64,000 bases of DNA from Sipunculus nudus (GCA_026874595.1 CM049314.1:38673229-38737228), one strand, 5' to 3'. Positions 1 to 12,578 are shown, counted from the first letter of the stretch. Notes: generated by a model from the letters alone, not told the origin. Program-made: numbers and translations.

Positions 1-77
1 AATAAGTGTATTAAAAAACACATATCCAAATATATATTAAAATACACACACAAATATATATACATATTTGCATATAA

Positions 78-168
<91 letters not shown>
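78..168. repeat. (TA)n microsatellite
   Basis: About 90 bp of almost pure TA. It creates open frames of alternating Ile-Tyr on both strands, which are not genes. It lies just left of the decayed acidic-gene copy. Confidence 0.95.
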
Positions 169-169
<1 letters not shown>

Positions 170-854
170 CTTGGCGTATTGATACTCCCTAATCTCTTCT
201 CACTGATGAGACGCCACAATAAAATGGTGGAACACATACTTTTCTTAATTAGTTTGGGAAGGTATCAGACAGAGACGCAGGGGCGTAGCCAGGATTTAGG
301 GAGGAGAGGGGGCCATGTCCAGTGGCGGACCCAGAAATTCGAAAACCGGGGAAGGGGGGGGGGGGGTGGCGCTATAGTAATATGCATGTGTGGTACGGAG
401 TATTATTATTATTACTATACGTCATATAAGTTTGTGTATGAAACTATAGCTTTTTTAATTTTCAATAAAGAACCATGGTTTCATTAAGGTTACTTACACG
501 TACATGGAAAGGGTATAGTAGGGGGATACCCCCTCACATATTGAGAAATATTTTGAAAATGAACCGTAAAGAGGACATTGTGAGGCAATTTTCACAATAA
601 AAATTATGATTTCCTGTTCCTGTAAAACTGTTCCTTTTTGCCTTTACGTTATGTAGTCAAATTGTAGAGAGGTTCAAAATTTCATATTTATATTTCTTCA
701 AAATTACGATATAAAATTTCAATCGTTTTCAACATGTTAAAGTCAATGGCGCAAAGGCGCATTTACGTTTATAACTTGCAAAATATTATATTTTAAATGT
801 AATGCTCTGAGTGAAATCACTGATATGTTGAAGTCTTATGTTAAACTTTGCATT

Positions 855-1000
855 ATCCGGGGTCGGTGGTCCCGACAGCACACAGGACTCCTAAGAGCAC
901 AGATCGCGAGTTCGAGTACCGGTATCACCAGAGGGGCCGTGATATTGTTCACGGTCGACTCCAACCAGAACCTAGTTGCCTGCAGTTGTTCTGCAGCTGT
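855..1000 (+). repeat. Possible tRNA-derived SINE fragment inside the transposon
   Basis: A sequence resembling an RNA polymerase III B box (GCGAGTTCGAGTACCG, near 906-921) follows a weak A-box-like stretch near 862. It does not fold into a full tRNA by eye, so a SINE head or chance match is more likely than a tRNA gene. Confidence 0.35.
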
Positions 1001-1223
1001 TTATAAATATCCTCATCCCAAACTAATGAGTTTGCAAGTAATAAACTGCAGATAAATTAAATAAAATCTAATTGCTAATTAATAAAAAGAAATATGAAAA
1101 ATGAAAATTATCACGAATATTGGGAAATTAGGTAGAACGAGAGATATTGAAGCTCGAAAGGGGGGCCGCGTCGGAGGCGCCCCTTCTGGATCCGCCAGCA
1201 AAGGCCAGCAAAGGCAACTTAAT

Positions 1224-1246
1224 GCACACACACACACACACACATA

Positions 1247-1305
<59 letters not shown>
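1224..1305. repeat. (CA)n then (TA)n compound microsatellite
   Basis: About 20 bp of CA followed by about 60 bp of TA inside the 278-1409 element. It explains the Ile-Tyr open frames here. Confidence 0.95.
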
Positions 1306-1307
<2 letters not shown>

Positions 1308-1409
1308 CATTATTAGACTAAGTGAAATTCTGAAAGGACGGCGAGTACTGGATACGGGGGGGGGGGGCATGGCCCCCTGCGCCCCCCCCCCCCCTTGGCT
1401 ACGCCCCTG

Positions 1410-2610
1410 AGACGGGCGCCGCCGTGCCGATCGACGGTCTAGGCCTGTTCAGTGAAGCGTGACGTCACCAAAGCGGGCATGGCGACTATAACTGATGATC
1501 GAACACAACTGTTATGAAGTTAGAGTATTAATTAATTATCATTATGAGTATTACTGTCAACAACGTGATACCACCTAGACCTGTTAATGTTATTCAACCT
1601 AAGTCCAACCGTGAAATCTTCAAATCATTCGCTGTCTGACCAAAGCATTAAAGATCTATTCAGATTACTCGTTGCCATATACGTTCGAATAAGTTAGGCC
1701 GTAAAAACCATTAATGCGAAAATCACGTGAATATCACGAGCAAGAATTCTGCATATCCCTGAAACGTCTAAGAGAAGCAGACGACTAGGACCGGAAAATC
1801 AAAATACCGCGCTCAGATCGGTCCGAGCTTGAAATATCTTCAGATGATAAATTTCATAAAGGTCACGTGATTAATGCAGACGACACAGAGGAGAAGGATA
1901 ACACCGTCAAGTTCGATTGTATTTCAGCTCAAGCAATGTACATGGCGGGAGTCCAGGTACAACCTGAAGATGAATTAGACTGGGATGTTAAATCTTTCGA
2001 TAAAGATCTGGGAGTAGAATATGAAGAGGTTACCACCCTCGTAACAGACGGTCTCAAGCCCTCATAGTCAAGGGGCAGCCGAGACTGATAGCAGCGCCAC
2101 ATCACTGCCGACTCTAGAATCAGACATTTCGTTGAACGATCTGAAATCTCCACATTTTGATATTGCTGAACTCGACCTGCCGCTAGATTTGTCTTATATA
2201 TACAACTTAGATGTAGCGTTACAAGAAACAACAAAAAAAGATAATTACACTATTTGGAACGAATTTCAACTGGAGAAAAATTGCCGCGCAAAGCTGTGGC
2301 GCGAAGTGACGTCACCATCCAAGAACAACCAGTGATTCAGAACCAATCACCATGGTGCAAGAGACTGTCTATCGGAACCCTACACGAATATGTCTAAAAT
2401 AATTGCATATTAATGTTGTGTCTCACGATTGAGATTTTTTTATATATATTTTATTATCAAGGTGTTTGCAAAATATGGTATTTATATAAAAATAAATTAT
2501 TTCAAATATCAAGGGTCTTTGTCGTTTTTTTAATCTACAGACAAAATATAAGGAGTAAATATGTGAACGGTTATGATGTATGATTGAATGTGTATCAAAG
2601 TTTATTTTTG
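1410..2610 (+). pseudogene. Decayed copy of the acidic single-exon gene at 12850-13722
   Basis: From about 1410 the sequence follows 12529 onward through upstream region, coding region and 3' flank, ending near 2610/13900. Compared with the intact copy, the first part of the coding region (about 60 codons, start included) is deleted near 1715. The codon CTG after the GCAGACGAC stretch has become TAG near 1786, and CAG has become TAG near 2066. The longest surviving frame, 1867-2067, still matches the intact protein, including the shared motif QAMYMAG. The similarity also resumes left of the transposon at about 245-277. Because upstream and downstream DNA are copied as well, this is a segmental duplication rather than a processed copy. 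It is very unlikely to make a functional protein. Confidence 0.85.
1460..1467. promoter_or_regulatory. Perfect CRE palindrome upstream of the pseudogene
   Basis: TGACGTCA, the full cAMP-response element, lies in a block shared with the intact paralog, where the same place reads TAACGTCA (12579-12586) and keeps the CGTCA half-site. The block also has a conserved GGGCGCCGCCGTGCCGA stretch. A promoter role is inferred. Confidence 0.5.
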
Positions 2611-2749
2611 TTTTATTTGTGGAGGAAACCGCCTCCAATTGTATGGTATTTTATCTTATTCGTTAAGTCAGTATGAACATCGAGTTCCATTTCTGTTCCT
2701 ATCATATTAGTCCGTGGGCCTTAGTCCTTGACACTTTGACGAGGTTTGA

Positions 2750-3251
2750 TTAAAGGGACATAATCAGGAGCAATATAATGCCTACTCTTCCATAATATCA
2801 GTTCAGTTATGCTTTATACCAAAGTTTACCAGCAAAAACAGCCCAGCACATAGGCCCAGTACCTCGCATACGGCGGTTTAGCACCTTGTTATGGCCCTGC
2901 GTGTTGGTAAACACGGTCCACGTGTGTTTGTTTACCAAAAAAAATCCGCGTGACTGTAGGTCTGATTTTGACCCCAACACATGATGATTCAGCCAACAGG
3001 AACATGTTTTCATTTTTTTTTGGGCCAAGTCAGTCAGGAAATCTCTAGATTGACACGTGTTGTAGCTCGGCGATGTATGTGTTTATGTTTACACCTGCGA
3101 TCGAGCCCGGTTCACTGTTTTTAACACTCGTTTACGGAAGTAAGCAAACGGTTTCAGGGCAAAGGTGTGGCAGGTACCAATTCATTTTAAAGGGAAGAGG
3201 ATATTTTCCGTCTTAATTCAACATGCGTTATAGGTGATTGGGTCCATTTAA
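2750..3251. mobile_element. TTAA-flanked miniature element (piggyBac-type)
   Basis: The left end reads TTAA then AGGGACATAATC. The right end is GATTGGGTCCAT then TTAA, whose complement starts ATGGACCCAATC. Inverted ends of this kind flanked by TTAA are the mark of piggyBac-family elements. The 0.5 kb interior has no meaningful reading frame, so it is non-autonomous. Its ends resemble those of the elements at 40201 and 44304. Confidence 0.65.
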
Positions 3252-3479
3252 AAGGAAAGTGGAAGTGTGCGAGTGAGAGGCTGCGTGTGTGTGTATCTTA
3301 TTCTAACATGCAGACGCTTTCCATCAGAACACTGCCGTTTAGCCACTTACGATGTGCGAAGTTTTTTTTTTACGAAAGAGAGGAATACTGGATCATGCTT
3401 AGTATATTTTGATCTAGAACAACAAATATGCATTCTAAGAGATGCAACCCTCCGCCCTGTGTCTGCATTCACTTATTCG

Positions 3480-3735
3480 ATCAGTATTTCCAGGTTCATT
3501 CGTGTATATAAATTGAACATTACTGACTATTCCCTGATGACGTTACTGAATCCGGATTATGTGCCGGTTCTACACCAAAATCTAATCGATTCTCCCACGG
3601 CACATTCTTGAAAAACCCTGAATTTCATGAGATTCTCTTCGTGGTTGCGTGCGTTCTGATGTAAGCAAACGCATACACAAACACACGCACACAAACACGC
3701 ATACAAACTTGGCGGAGGCAATGCTGATTATACCT
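3480..3735. repeat. Dispersed repeat ending in a CTTGGCGGAGGCAAT-type tail
   Basis: It contains a TGAATCCGGATTATG stretch, CACCAAAATCTAATCGATTC, a CA-rich segment and TTGGCGGAGGCAATGC. A second copy in the same orientation lies at about 23300-23500. The open frames that overlap it come from the repeat. Confidence 0.7.
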
Positions 3736-4560
3736 TTGCCAGGTGTCGAGAAGAATTCTGTTTCCGCCTAGATAATTTGGTTTGTCTGTTTGCAGTTTAC
3801 CGTCAAATATTCTGTACATATTCTGTTCAACACCAGAGAAACAATCTTGTGGAGGTCACCAGATTCGTCATCATATGTTTTCAATTCAAATGCGTCTTTT
3901 TCTCCGAGACGTACGGCTTTTTCTGTTGTCCCTGTCAAGGCTAAGAGCTTTTATGGAGAGCTAAACAGTCAGTGGAATTACTGGAGCGTGGCCAGAATTA
4001 CCTGTTTAGCTGTGTAGTTTTATAAGAATACTGATGGAGGCCGTTGTGACCTCTAATAGGGTTCCCTTTTGTTTAATCATGTTATCCCTAAAATCCTACC
4101 GAGGAGTGGTCGTTTTGGATACTTTTTTTTATTTCACAAATGTAATGAGTGAATTCTGTATTCTGCACAGAAAAGAATAGAATGAAATATTATCCCTCTA
4201 GTTTTAGTAGAGTCATTAACAAAGAAGATAAAAAAATTGTTATCGATTGTTATCTATACCAGTGCTGGTATAGATGATCATGGTGCCTGGCTGGGGTAAA
4301 CTTTTTCACAGAACTTTTATGCACGCGAATGAAATTCCCGATGATAATGCTTTTATTTTTCATGATGCCATTGAAAACTGAGTTCGGTGGACTTCAGTTA
4401 TCCTGAATTTGACCAAGATGATCTGATTACGTTCTAAACGTTCGTGTAAAGTTGCCGTGAACTGGTGGCCTATCTGGTCGAAAGAGCAAGTCAAGATTAG
4501 TTATCAATAGAGGATAACAAATACCTGAATACATTTTTTAAATTTAAAGAGTGCGAAACA
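3736..4560. other. Intergenic stretch with no recognised gene
   Basis: I see no coding frame with protein-like composition and no clear repeat here. It forms the 3' flank of the PM20D2-like gene. Confidence 0.5.
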
Positions 4561-4571
4561 AGGATATTCAG

Positions 4572-4581
4572 TTTATTTATT
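4572..4581 (-). terminator. Likely polyadenylation signal of the PM20D2-like gene
   Basis: On the minus strand this reads two overlapping AATAAA hexamers about 230 bp downstream of the stop codon. No nearer AATAAA was noticed. There is no transcript evidence. Confidence 0.45.
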
Positions 4582-4810
4582 TATGATAACAGGAAACACA
4601 TCTTTACTTATGTTATATTTCATATATTTGGATACGATATTTAAACCTTTTTTCTTGATAATTTTAAAATTAACTTGTGGCATGACTTCTTTTTTTTACA
4701 ATTTGACGCGCCTCTCTCTCTCTCTCTCTCCTTTTACAAGAAATGTCGTTATCATAGAAAAAAAGAAACAGAAACATCAGTTAGATCAGTTATCAATGCT
4801 TTATCAATGT

Positions 4811-6876
4811 TCAGAGTTGGTCCTGTTCCGCCTTGTCTCGACTGAAGTCCTCCTTAACTTGCGCCATGAGTTTCTCGTCAGACATGACATCTACAGCGAC
4901 CATAGCTAAGGCCTTGGCATACGTCAGGGCGTATGGCTGGGCCTTTGGACTCCCTGTAAAACAAAATATGTAATTTATAAAATATAATTTAGAAAAAATA
5001 TGATGAAAAAAAACAGCATTACATGATAGTTTATATTATAATCTTATTTTTATACACTAATAGAAGTAAATTCATGAATCACATTAATCGATAGATGTCA
5101 GTTTATATGGTTGGAACAAAGTATCTTTGTTGTTCAACTTCACTGAAAAATTACGTTAGCAAATAGGCAGATGCCAAAATGGGCTCATTTAAAACTTAAG
5201 GCCATATCTTTTTTTTTTTTTACATATTTGCAGATATGATATTTTCTAATCAATAATTGTGAATTAATAATGCTAGGGTAAGTTGGCAAGATTACCCTTT
5301 GTTACTTGCTGAATGTTTCATTATTTGTATAGTAAGCCCTGTGGATATAGGGTTAAAATGATTTCTTGATAGAAGAAGTGGAGTATTATTATTAATGAAT
5401 ATAAAATAGGGGTAATGGAAAACAACTCTGGCGCCACCTACCTGCCGCGAGCGTAAACCCACGTGTGTGGACAACGGCATCTGTGCCAATATCAAAGAGC
5501 GGATGAATGCTGGGTACCACATAGGACACATTACCCATATCCGTACTGACTGCAGCGCTCTCTGTCGGCGCAGTAGTGTAATCTATCTTCAACTCATCTA
5601 GCTTCTTTTCCATTAAGTTACACAGTGTGTTATTGTACAACATATTTGCAGATTTGGCCTTAGGCCATCGCAGATCCACCTATAGTAAAAAAATGGAACT
5701 AATAGTTATGGACCTCAAAATAGTTATAATATAAATGTTTCGAAAGTTACCGAAAATATATTGTTATTATAAAAATACTCGGTATTTTTTACATTCAACT
5801 TGACGTCAATTAGTGTGCAGGCACAGATTCTGTTATTTTATTCAAAAAGATAAGGACATTGAAAACGAATTGATTGAATTGACGGAAGCCTCTGATCACA
5901 AATGAAAAGATGTAAAATCTGTGACAAATGATCTTCAATCTGTGATTGCCAAAGAGGACCTAATTTGAATGGCTGGTAGGAAAACAATCGTATCACATTC
6001 ACAATTCGACCATTGATTCAGCAACGACTGGCCATCTTGAGAAGGAAAATATTAATATGTGTATGGCAAGCTCATGTAAAATTGATGTTTATAATTTTTA
6101 ACATATCTCACACATAAATGCATGCGCATAACGATATTTATGCAAATCTACACATATATACATATCCACAAGCATATACATATTCATGTACACCCATACG
6201 TATACATACTAAAGTTAAAATACATATACATAATGCATAATCACATATTATCAGATACTTTCAATTTTTTTTTATAGGTTCAACCATTTTGAATTGTACT
6301 TAACAATTTTCCTCTTTTTGCAATTTTGTATTCTACATACTTCGTTTGCAGTACAGCTATTTTATGTTCATTTAAGATTTTACATTGACAAGATGTCTCG
6401 AGCATTATATACTAGTTCTTTATATTATAATTCCTCGAATGATTCTCGTGCTTGCTGTATTAATAATCGTTGACTCTATTCAGAGTCATAGATAATCGTT
6501 ATTGAATCACTTACAGTGAATACTTGATAGGTATCGTTTGATGAAATCTGATTGGACCAGCTGACTTGACTGACGTTTAGATTGGTCAGGAGATAACCCC
6601 CTACCTGACATCCTGTAGCTGTGCTTGCGGCCTTAAAGCACTGCGTGGCTTTCCCTTCCAACACACTGAGTTGTGTCATCGTCGGGGCCCTGAAGTAACA
6701 CACGAGTTCGGTCTCCTCGGGGATGATGTTCGGTTTTGCTCCGCCCTTACTTATGATCACTGGCAATGAAATACTGTAAATTACATAGCATTACGTAGAG
6801 TGGACATATCATAAACTAATCTACCCTCAGTACCCAACTAACACCAGTTGCTTCATTTTAAATCTCACCACAAAAC

Positions 6877-6917
<41 letters not shown>

Positions 6918-7149
6918 GGTAGTGTTACTCTCCGATGTAAAGTGCTCTATGGCCTACATATCATAAACTAATCTACCCTCAGTACCCAACTAACACCAGT
7001 TGCTTCATTTATGTCTCGAAACAAAACTAATATATACATGTGTGTGTGTGTGTGTGTATGAAGAGTCTGAATTACAGTGTGCTAAAATTTTTTTTTCGCA
7101 GCTCGCAGAATATAGTGATCAGTTAAGAGGTTTTTAGGTTTCAGTGTGC

Positions 7150-7201
<52 letters not shown>

Positions 7202-10200
7202 GAAAACGATATGATTCTTCCTGTAATCGATCCTACGTTTGTGAGTTTAAAGGTAAATTCGGCTTTAACTCAACACTATATTTTTTATTTCGGATATTTC
7301 AGATAGGGATTAATGAAAAACAAATAACTCAAACATAAAAATATACCGACAAGAAAAATAATAAAACACAAATTCAACAGTACACATCATATTATAGAGA
7401 CTTTACAAATTAAAACCATTTAGAAATAATGAAATTTTACATACAGATTTTTCATTGATTTTTCAATTCATACTCTCGATGTTACAAAGAAAATTGAACC
7501 AAAATTACAGCTTATTTTCAATTCAGTTTTTTTCGGCCTGGACCCCCCCCCCTTTTCAAGACCTTGGAACCTTTTTTAAATATTTTCATTAGTCCTCCTA
7601 GGTTGGGCATCTCCTTTTCCTAAAAAAGTGGATCCGCCAGCTGATTAGGCTCATGGGTAGTTTTACATGGAGCCCATTCACACAGCCAATTATATGAATA
7701 ATACAATGACATATTTTTGCTGTATATATGTGGTGCATTCGTATGTTCTTACCGTTAACGCGCCATGTGGGGTGTAACTGTTGCCTCAGACATGACAGGT
7801 TATTGTATGCCAGGACCGCTGCGTCCAGCGCGTTCACTCCCTCCCATGGGAAACCCGACGCGTGACTCGCCTTGCCTCGATACGTCACGAAAACGCTGAT
7901 GAAGCAAATATTTCCTGTATTTATTTGAATATAGTCCATAAAGGGGCTGACTATTTAAGCAGATTAGTGGACTCATAAATGGGTGGATTATTTAAAGTCA
8001 TATCGATTACGGAAGAATTTTATTTAAAAATGTATAATGAAATCTAAAACTTGTACAGTGTATACTTCTATGTTGTCCTTTTGATAATGTTCCATTTCTG
8101 TGTTTTAGAATAATATCAAATTTCTTGCTTTGAAAGGTCAAACAAAAACACGATAATTTAACTTCAGATCGCAAGTACTTTTAATACATCTTAATAACTC
8201 TTAATATCTGTATTGCAATGTGTTCCAAATATTAGAGAGAAAAAAAGAAAAGGTATATTCATCTGACAAGCTCAGTTATGTATGGAATCGAGTCCTGTCA
8301 TTAGCGAATGTGTTTAAGATAGATAATGTGGTTTGCTTAATATCCGCGGGGTTAAACTTTCGCGATGTTCGATTTAACTGTGTTTCACGAAGGTTCCAGT
8401 TTTGTGATGTTATACTATAAAGTAACCATCACAAATATATGTATCATTATCTTAATTATTTGGTATGCTAACAAAATTTGTGACAAGGACCAAAAAAGGC
8501 TCGAACGAATGGATCTTCTTCCGCTTTTCATTTACGGGTGAAATAAACTACATGCAATACTATTTAATATCAATCTATTAATAACCTCTCACCTTTGACC
8601 CTACTAATTGTATAAATGACTGATGACCTGTAAAGATGAGGCGCATAATTCACGAGGGTTGTGTTATTATCATAAATTCCCTTTCATGACATTGCAAATA
8701 GGAAACCCTCGCGAACAAGAAACCATCTACAGTATTTTATACTTTTTTTGTTTTTTGTTTTTTTTTTGTTCGCGAAGGTTTCAAATTCGAAATATTGGCG
8801 AATGGGATATTATCGCGGAAAGAAAACCTTGCATGGGTGAACACTAATTTTTGTTCTTATTTCTTGTCCCGTAATCATCAATATTAGCATACGCTTTATG
8901 TTGCCCGTAATTCAAAGATTAAAAAATCCAAAACTTTTGTACATCTGTCTCTATTGCATGAGGAATTAGCTTAGAATGTTAGCTTAGCCCCCAACGCAGT
9001 TATCAAGATCCTGCGTACATATTAGGTATATGAAATGATAATTTTCATACAAATTGTGTAGGTTACTGTATGGAAAATCGCGAAAAAAAATAAAAAAAAC
9101 TCGCGAAAAATTGAGAAATTGAAAACTTCGAATATTTAACCTCTCGAATATGAAACTAACTACAGTTTAGCTGGGTGTATGACGCTTATACGTCATTCGC
9201 ACTTACCATGAGCAGGCCACGATAGGGATTTTGGTGACGTTTGCTGAGTGCGGATGAGCCATCAGCGCACAGTCCACATCATTAAACTCTCCTTCTTCTA
9301 TAAAGCCCAGCTTGCCGCCCTCGCTCTCCTCGGCCGGTGTCCCAAGTACCACCAGCTAAGTTTTTAAACTATGTTTAGTCCGTCTAAGATATCGTTTATT
9401 TGATTATAATAACGGTTGGACATTGAGTAAACTGTCTTAATTTACAATCAAGTGTTGTAAATATTTAATGCGGATATAATAACATATTATAGCTGAAAAT
9501 ATTTAAATTATTATAAATATATATTCCGGCTTTTTTTAGCTTTTAATATCAAGCATTTTGTAATAAAAAGATCTCTTATGTGAAATCGTTTTGGCACACC
9601 CATTCATAATTATGAGCAGGGACGGATCCAGGATTTAGGGAAAGGAGAAGTCTAACCTAAGCGTTTCAATGAAAAACCTATAAAAGGTCCCCAGGTCCGG
9701 AAAAGGGGGGATCCAAGCCGAAAAAAAAAATTGGTCTGAAACCCTGAAAAAAAGGTTTGGACCTCCTGGACCCTCATCCCGGATCCGCTTCTGATTAGTA
9801 ATAATTCAGTACCAAAATATGTACATTATGAATTATTGAGTTTTCCTCTTTATAATTTATGTATTCATTTTTTTCTTTGGTATGATCGTTACCTTTCCGA
9901 GGGTTCCTCCTGATTTATCTATGGCCGCCTTGATGCCTAGAGAGGCTGCCACTCCCACCTCCGCGATCAAATTATGTCCACAAGCATGACCTATTTCCGG
10001 TAATGCGTCGTACTCACACAAAATGGCGACGGTTGGACCGCCGCTCCCGTAGACACTCTTAAAACCCGTGTCATAGATATGATTTCGCTGCACGTTGAAC
10101 CCATGTCTCGAAAGAAACTCTGTAAGATTCTTGTGTGCCTCGTGTTCTTCAAAACCCAGTTCAGGGGATTTCCATATCAGCTGACTGATGTCGTGAAGGC

Positions 10201-10261
10201 CTGATTTTGAGGCATCAATAGCCGCACACGCAGCTAATTTCAAATCATGAGCATTCGCCAT
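4811..10261 (-). CDS. Peptidase M20 domain-containing protein 2-like dipeptidase, six exons
   Basis: The gene makes a 398-residue zinc-type M20 peptidase resembling PM20D2, which in mammals cleaves beta-alanyl-lysine-type dipeptides (a clean-up step in carnosine metabolism) in the cytosol. Exons on the minus strand are 10261-9893, 9355-9207, 7895-7753, 6759-6605, 5679-5442 and 4953-4811. All introns are GT-AG and all phases close (1197 nt with stop). The start ATG at 10261 has A at -3 and G at +4; an in-frame ATG at 10375 is possible but its extension is not family-like. Expected metal-site motifs are present: HACGHN (C94, H96), TPAEE (E132/E133), MAHPH (H157) and KASHAS (H184, dimerisation/substrate region). 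The C-terminal half carries [12 protein letters not shown] and [10 protein letters not shown]. There is no signal peptide. Human PM20D2 is a little longer (about 436 residues), mostly at the N terminus. The gene looks intact. Related ACY1L2-type amidohydrolases are the main alternative. Confidence 0.9.
6884..6915. repeat. (TA)n microsatellite in an intron
   Basis: Short TA array between exons 3 and 4 of the PM20D2-like gene. On either side, 6800-6870 and 6950-7020 repeat the text ATCTACCCTCAGTACCCAAC, a local direct duplication. Confidence 0.9.
7150..7201. repeat. (TA)n microsatellite in an intron
   Basis: About 50 bp of TA; it explains the plus-strand Ile-Tyr open frame. It lies in the same intron as the previous array. 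Confidence 0.95.
7530..7643. mobile_element. Truncated hAT-like miniature element
   Basis: The right end (GTGGATCCGCCAGCTG) and the preceding TCCTCCTAGG...CTCCTTTTCCTAA match the family of the elements at 9617, 43812 and 52449. No matching left end is visible. It sits in an intron close to the acceptor side of exon 4. Confidence 0.5.
9617..9793. mobile_element. hAT-like miniature element (CAGGGRCGGATCCAGG ends)
   Basis: The left end is CAGGGACGGATCCAGGATTT and the right end is CCCGGATCCGCTTCTG, inverted relative to each other over about 177 bp with no coding capacity. A clean target duplication is not visible. It lies in intron 1 of the PM20D2-like gene. Confidence 0.7.
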
Positions 10262-12067
10262 AGTCTGCCGTGTGTATATATTACCTCTTACAGCGAGGTC
10301 TGTCTGACATATGTATGTCAGGTAAAAACACTTTATGATATATAGGCTCCTGCTTAAAATACATACAGTTGTCACGTGACCGTGTGTTACCAGGCGGGTT
10401 TACACTATTCGTACCTAGGCACGGGCTCACTCGTCTAAAGTCCAATATCGTTTGCTCATTTGCAAACCAAAAATTACTTGCGGATTTATAAATGTTCAGA
10501 TGGATAAGAGGGGGATTGTCGGTGATAATATGTTTGGACAAAGGAATGGTTCTACATGCAGTTAACTAAAGCTACAGCAAACTAAAAAAGGTTAAGACGG
10601 TGGTCCAAGCTGTACTTTTGGCACAGCCGACAATGGTCTAAGCCTGCTCCTTCAGCAACCGTGGCAATGGATAGTTCGGGGGGGGGGCGGGATTGACCTA
10701 ATACAAGGAGACCTTTCTAGATGTTTGAGGTTAGACAGCCTAAGCTGTAATTCTGTAGATGCAAAATAAAATATCAGCATAAAATATAAAAAAGAGACGA
10801 TCCAGCGTAGCTGCAGATCCTCAAACCGGCGGCAAGACGAGAATTCAGATGAACCGGCAGATGGCAGCACCCGCGCCAACTTGGTTGCGAACCCCTGAAC
10901 ACCCCTACCATCAGCATGCAGACACCCTGGTGTTGTCTAAAACAACTAACACGGATTATTGACAGCGAATCTTAGTTTTCTTCAGACTCAAGCAGTTTTT
11001 ATTAATTTTAAATGTTTAATACGAAGCATAAAATTTAAAAGAAAAACAGAATCATATGACGGTAATTGGTCATCGTGAAAAAGTTACGTAATAAACGTAA
11101 AATAATTGTTGAAGTTTTTGTATTTTTTCATTCCACACAAGGAATAATGGAAACTATGGAAAAATATTTTTGCCAACGCTTAACGTGTCTACTTGAATAG
11201 CGTGCCTTGTGGCTCGTTCATATAGGGTGTTCATTGGTTTCCATAATTAGAGTATTTTCAATGTTTAAAAACCCAAATTAAGGGCCATATAGTATACGAG
11301 ACCCAGTGACCACCGAGTGAATGAAGGATTTAAGGTTTTTGGCCTTATATTCTTATCATAACAGTTTAGGGCCTGATTGGATATTAAACAGTAATACTCA
11401 CAATGATAACCAATAAAGATATTAAAACAGGCCAGGCGTGTCGATCATGAGTAAAAGTCGCATATGTTTCTCTACAGACTAGCACGGCAAGTCAAACCTT
11501 ATATGTTTCTCTAGTTCACCAGGCGCCGGGAATGGACCGGACGTCAGGCGTTAATTAGTTTTCCGAAGTTTTCCCTTGATAACGTCACGGCTCTTTAAAC
11601 AGGAGCGACCTTCCCGCATATTTACTTCTGTGATCTCAGCGGCAAGCTCATGTATAACGGAACTCTATATCCTCTTGTGAAAACTCCTCAAATCAAAGTC
11701 ACGAAAGAATCCAACATTCATGTGATATGCTTATCAATAATGTTGTCCAATTACATTTCCTCGACTCCTTTAGATGGAAATCGAAAGTTCACTAAAACTG
11801 TAGCCGCCATTCATGTATAAAACTTTGGGTTTACCTTAGCTTAGTATATTAAGCATATTAAAATCTTTTAAGATCTTTTAAGTTGATTTTCGAGAGGGAT
11901 AATACTTGTTCTTTTCGCCCATTTTAAGTACCTTTGTGAGGTAAATATTCCAGGCCTATTCCATGAAAAATTGTAATAACTGCTATAGCTATATGCTAGT
12001 GTTTGCACTTACCACAGACTTACTTCTTGTTCTTTTAACTCAAGTAATACATATAACAGACACACAG

Positions 12068-12133
<66 letters not shown>

Positions 12134-12500
12134 CTGATGTACCAATTACTCGAATATATCGAAGATTGGTATTTTATTTTATTATCGATTAAATCGATTG
12201 CTGTGTTTGTCATAAGGAACGAACGATTTGCTGTAAATATAAACATTTAATAACAAAATACAAATTAACAATTGTATTAATACACTATATGTACATATGT
12301 TTCAAATGGTTAAATCGGGAAACGCACGACTCGTGTACATTACTCGTACGTTCACTACAGCTCGGGCCTGTTTCCCGTACATTCACTATCGTGGGTTTTT
12401 GAATTTACATGCACCAATGACAGTATTTCAATGAGAGTTAATGAGTGAATCTGACAGTTTACTGCTAGGTGTTACATTGAACTATTATATATAATAAACG
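10262..12500. other. Intergenic region between PM20D2-like and acidic genes
   Basis: It includes the presumed promoter of the PM20D2-like gene (no TATA box recognised), a poly-G run at 10679-10687 and a CA/TA microsatellite at 12059-12132. No reading frame looks like a gene; the 10652-10879 minus frame is unconvincing. Confidence 0.5.
12059..12132. repeat. (CA)n-(TA)n compound microsatellite
   Basis: About 38 bp CA then about 36 bp TA. It gives a Cys-Val/Ile-Tyr open frame on the minus strand that is not a gene. Confidence 0.95.
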
Positions 12501-12578
12501 TTAATTAATAAGGGATGGTATCAGCCAGAGACGGGCGCCGCCGTGCCGACCGACGGTCTGGGCCTGTTCAGTGAAGCG

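Larger units (their letters stand above)
278..1409. mobile_element. Non-autonomous DNA transposon, hAT-like, 5-bp target duplication
   Basis: The ends are inverted repeats: the left begins CAGGGGCGTAGCCAGG and the right ends TGGCTACGCCCCTG. The element is flanked by the direct repeat AGACG at 273-277 and 1410-1414. The paralogous sequence at 12500-12560 runs straight through a single AGACG (12529-12533), so it records the site before insertion. The 1132-bp body holds no long reading frame. It contains a second terminal-repeat-like start (CAGTGGCGGACCCAG near 320), G and C homopolymers, a CA/TA microsatellite and a possible tRNA-derived stretch, so it is probably composite. The CAG...CTG ends resemble hAT elements; a 5-bp rather than 8-bp duplication suggests a hAT5-type group, which is inference. 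Confidence 0.85.

Noticed and set aside
68-487. 139-codon plus frame
   Set aside because: It is mostly the TA array read as Ile-Tyr, then runs across a transposon boundary.
3267-3611. 114-codon plus frame
   Set aside because: It overlaps a dispersed repeat with a second copy at 23300-23500 and has no domain or splice support.
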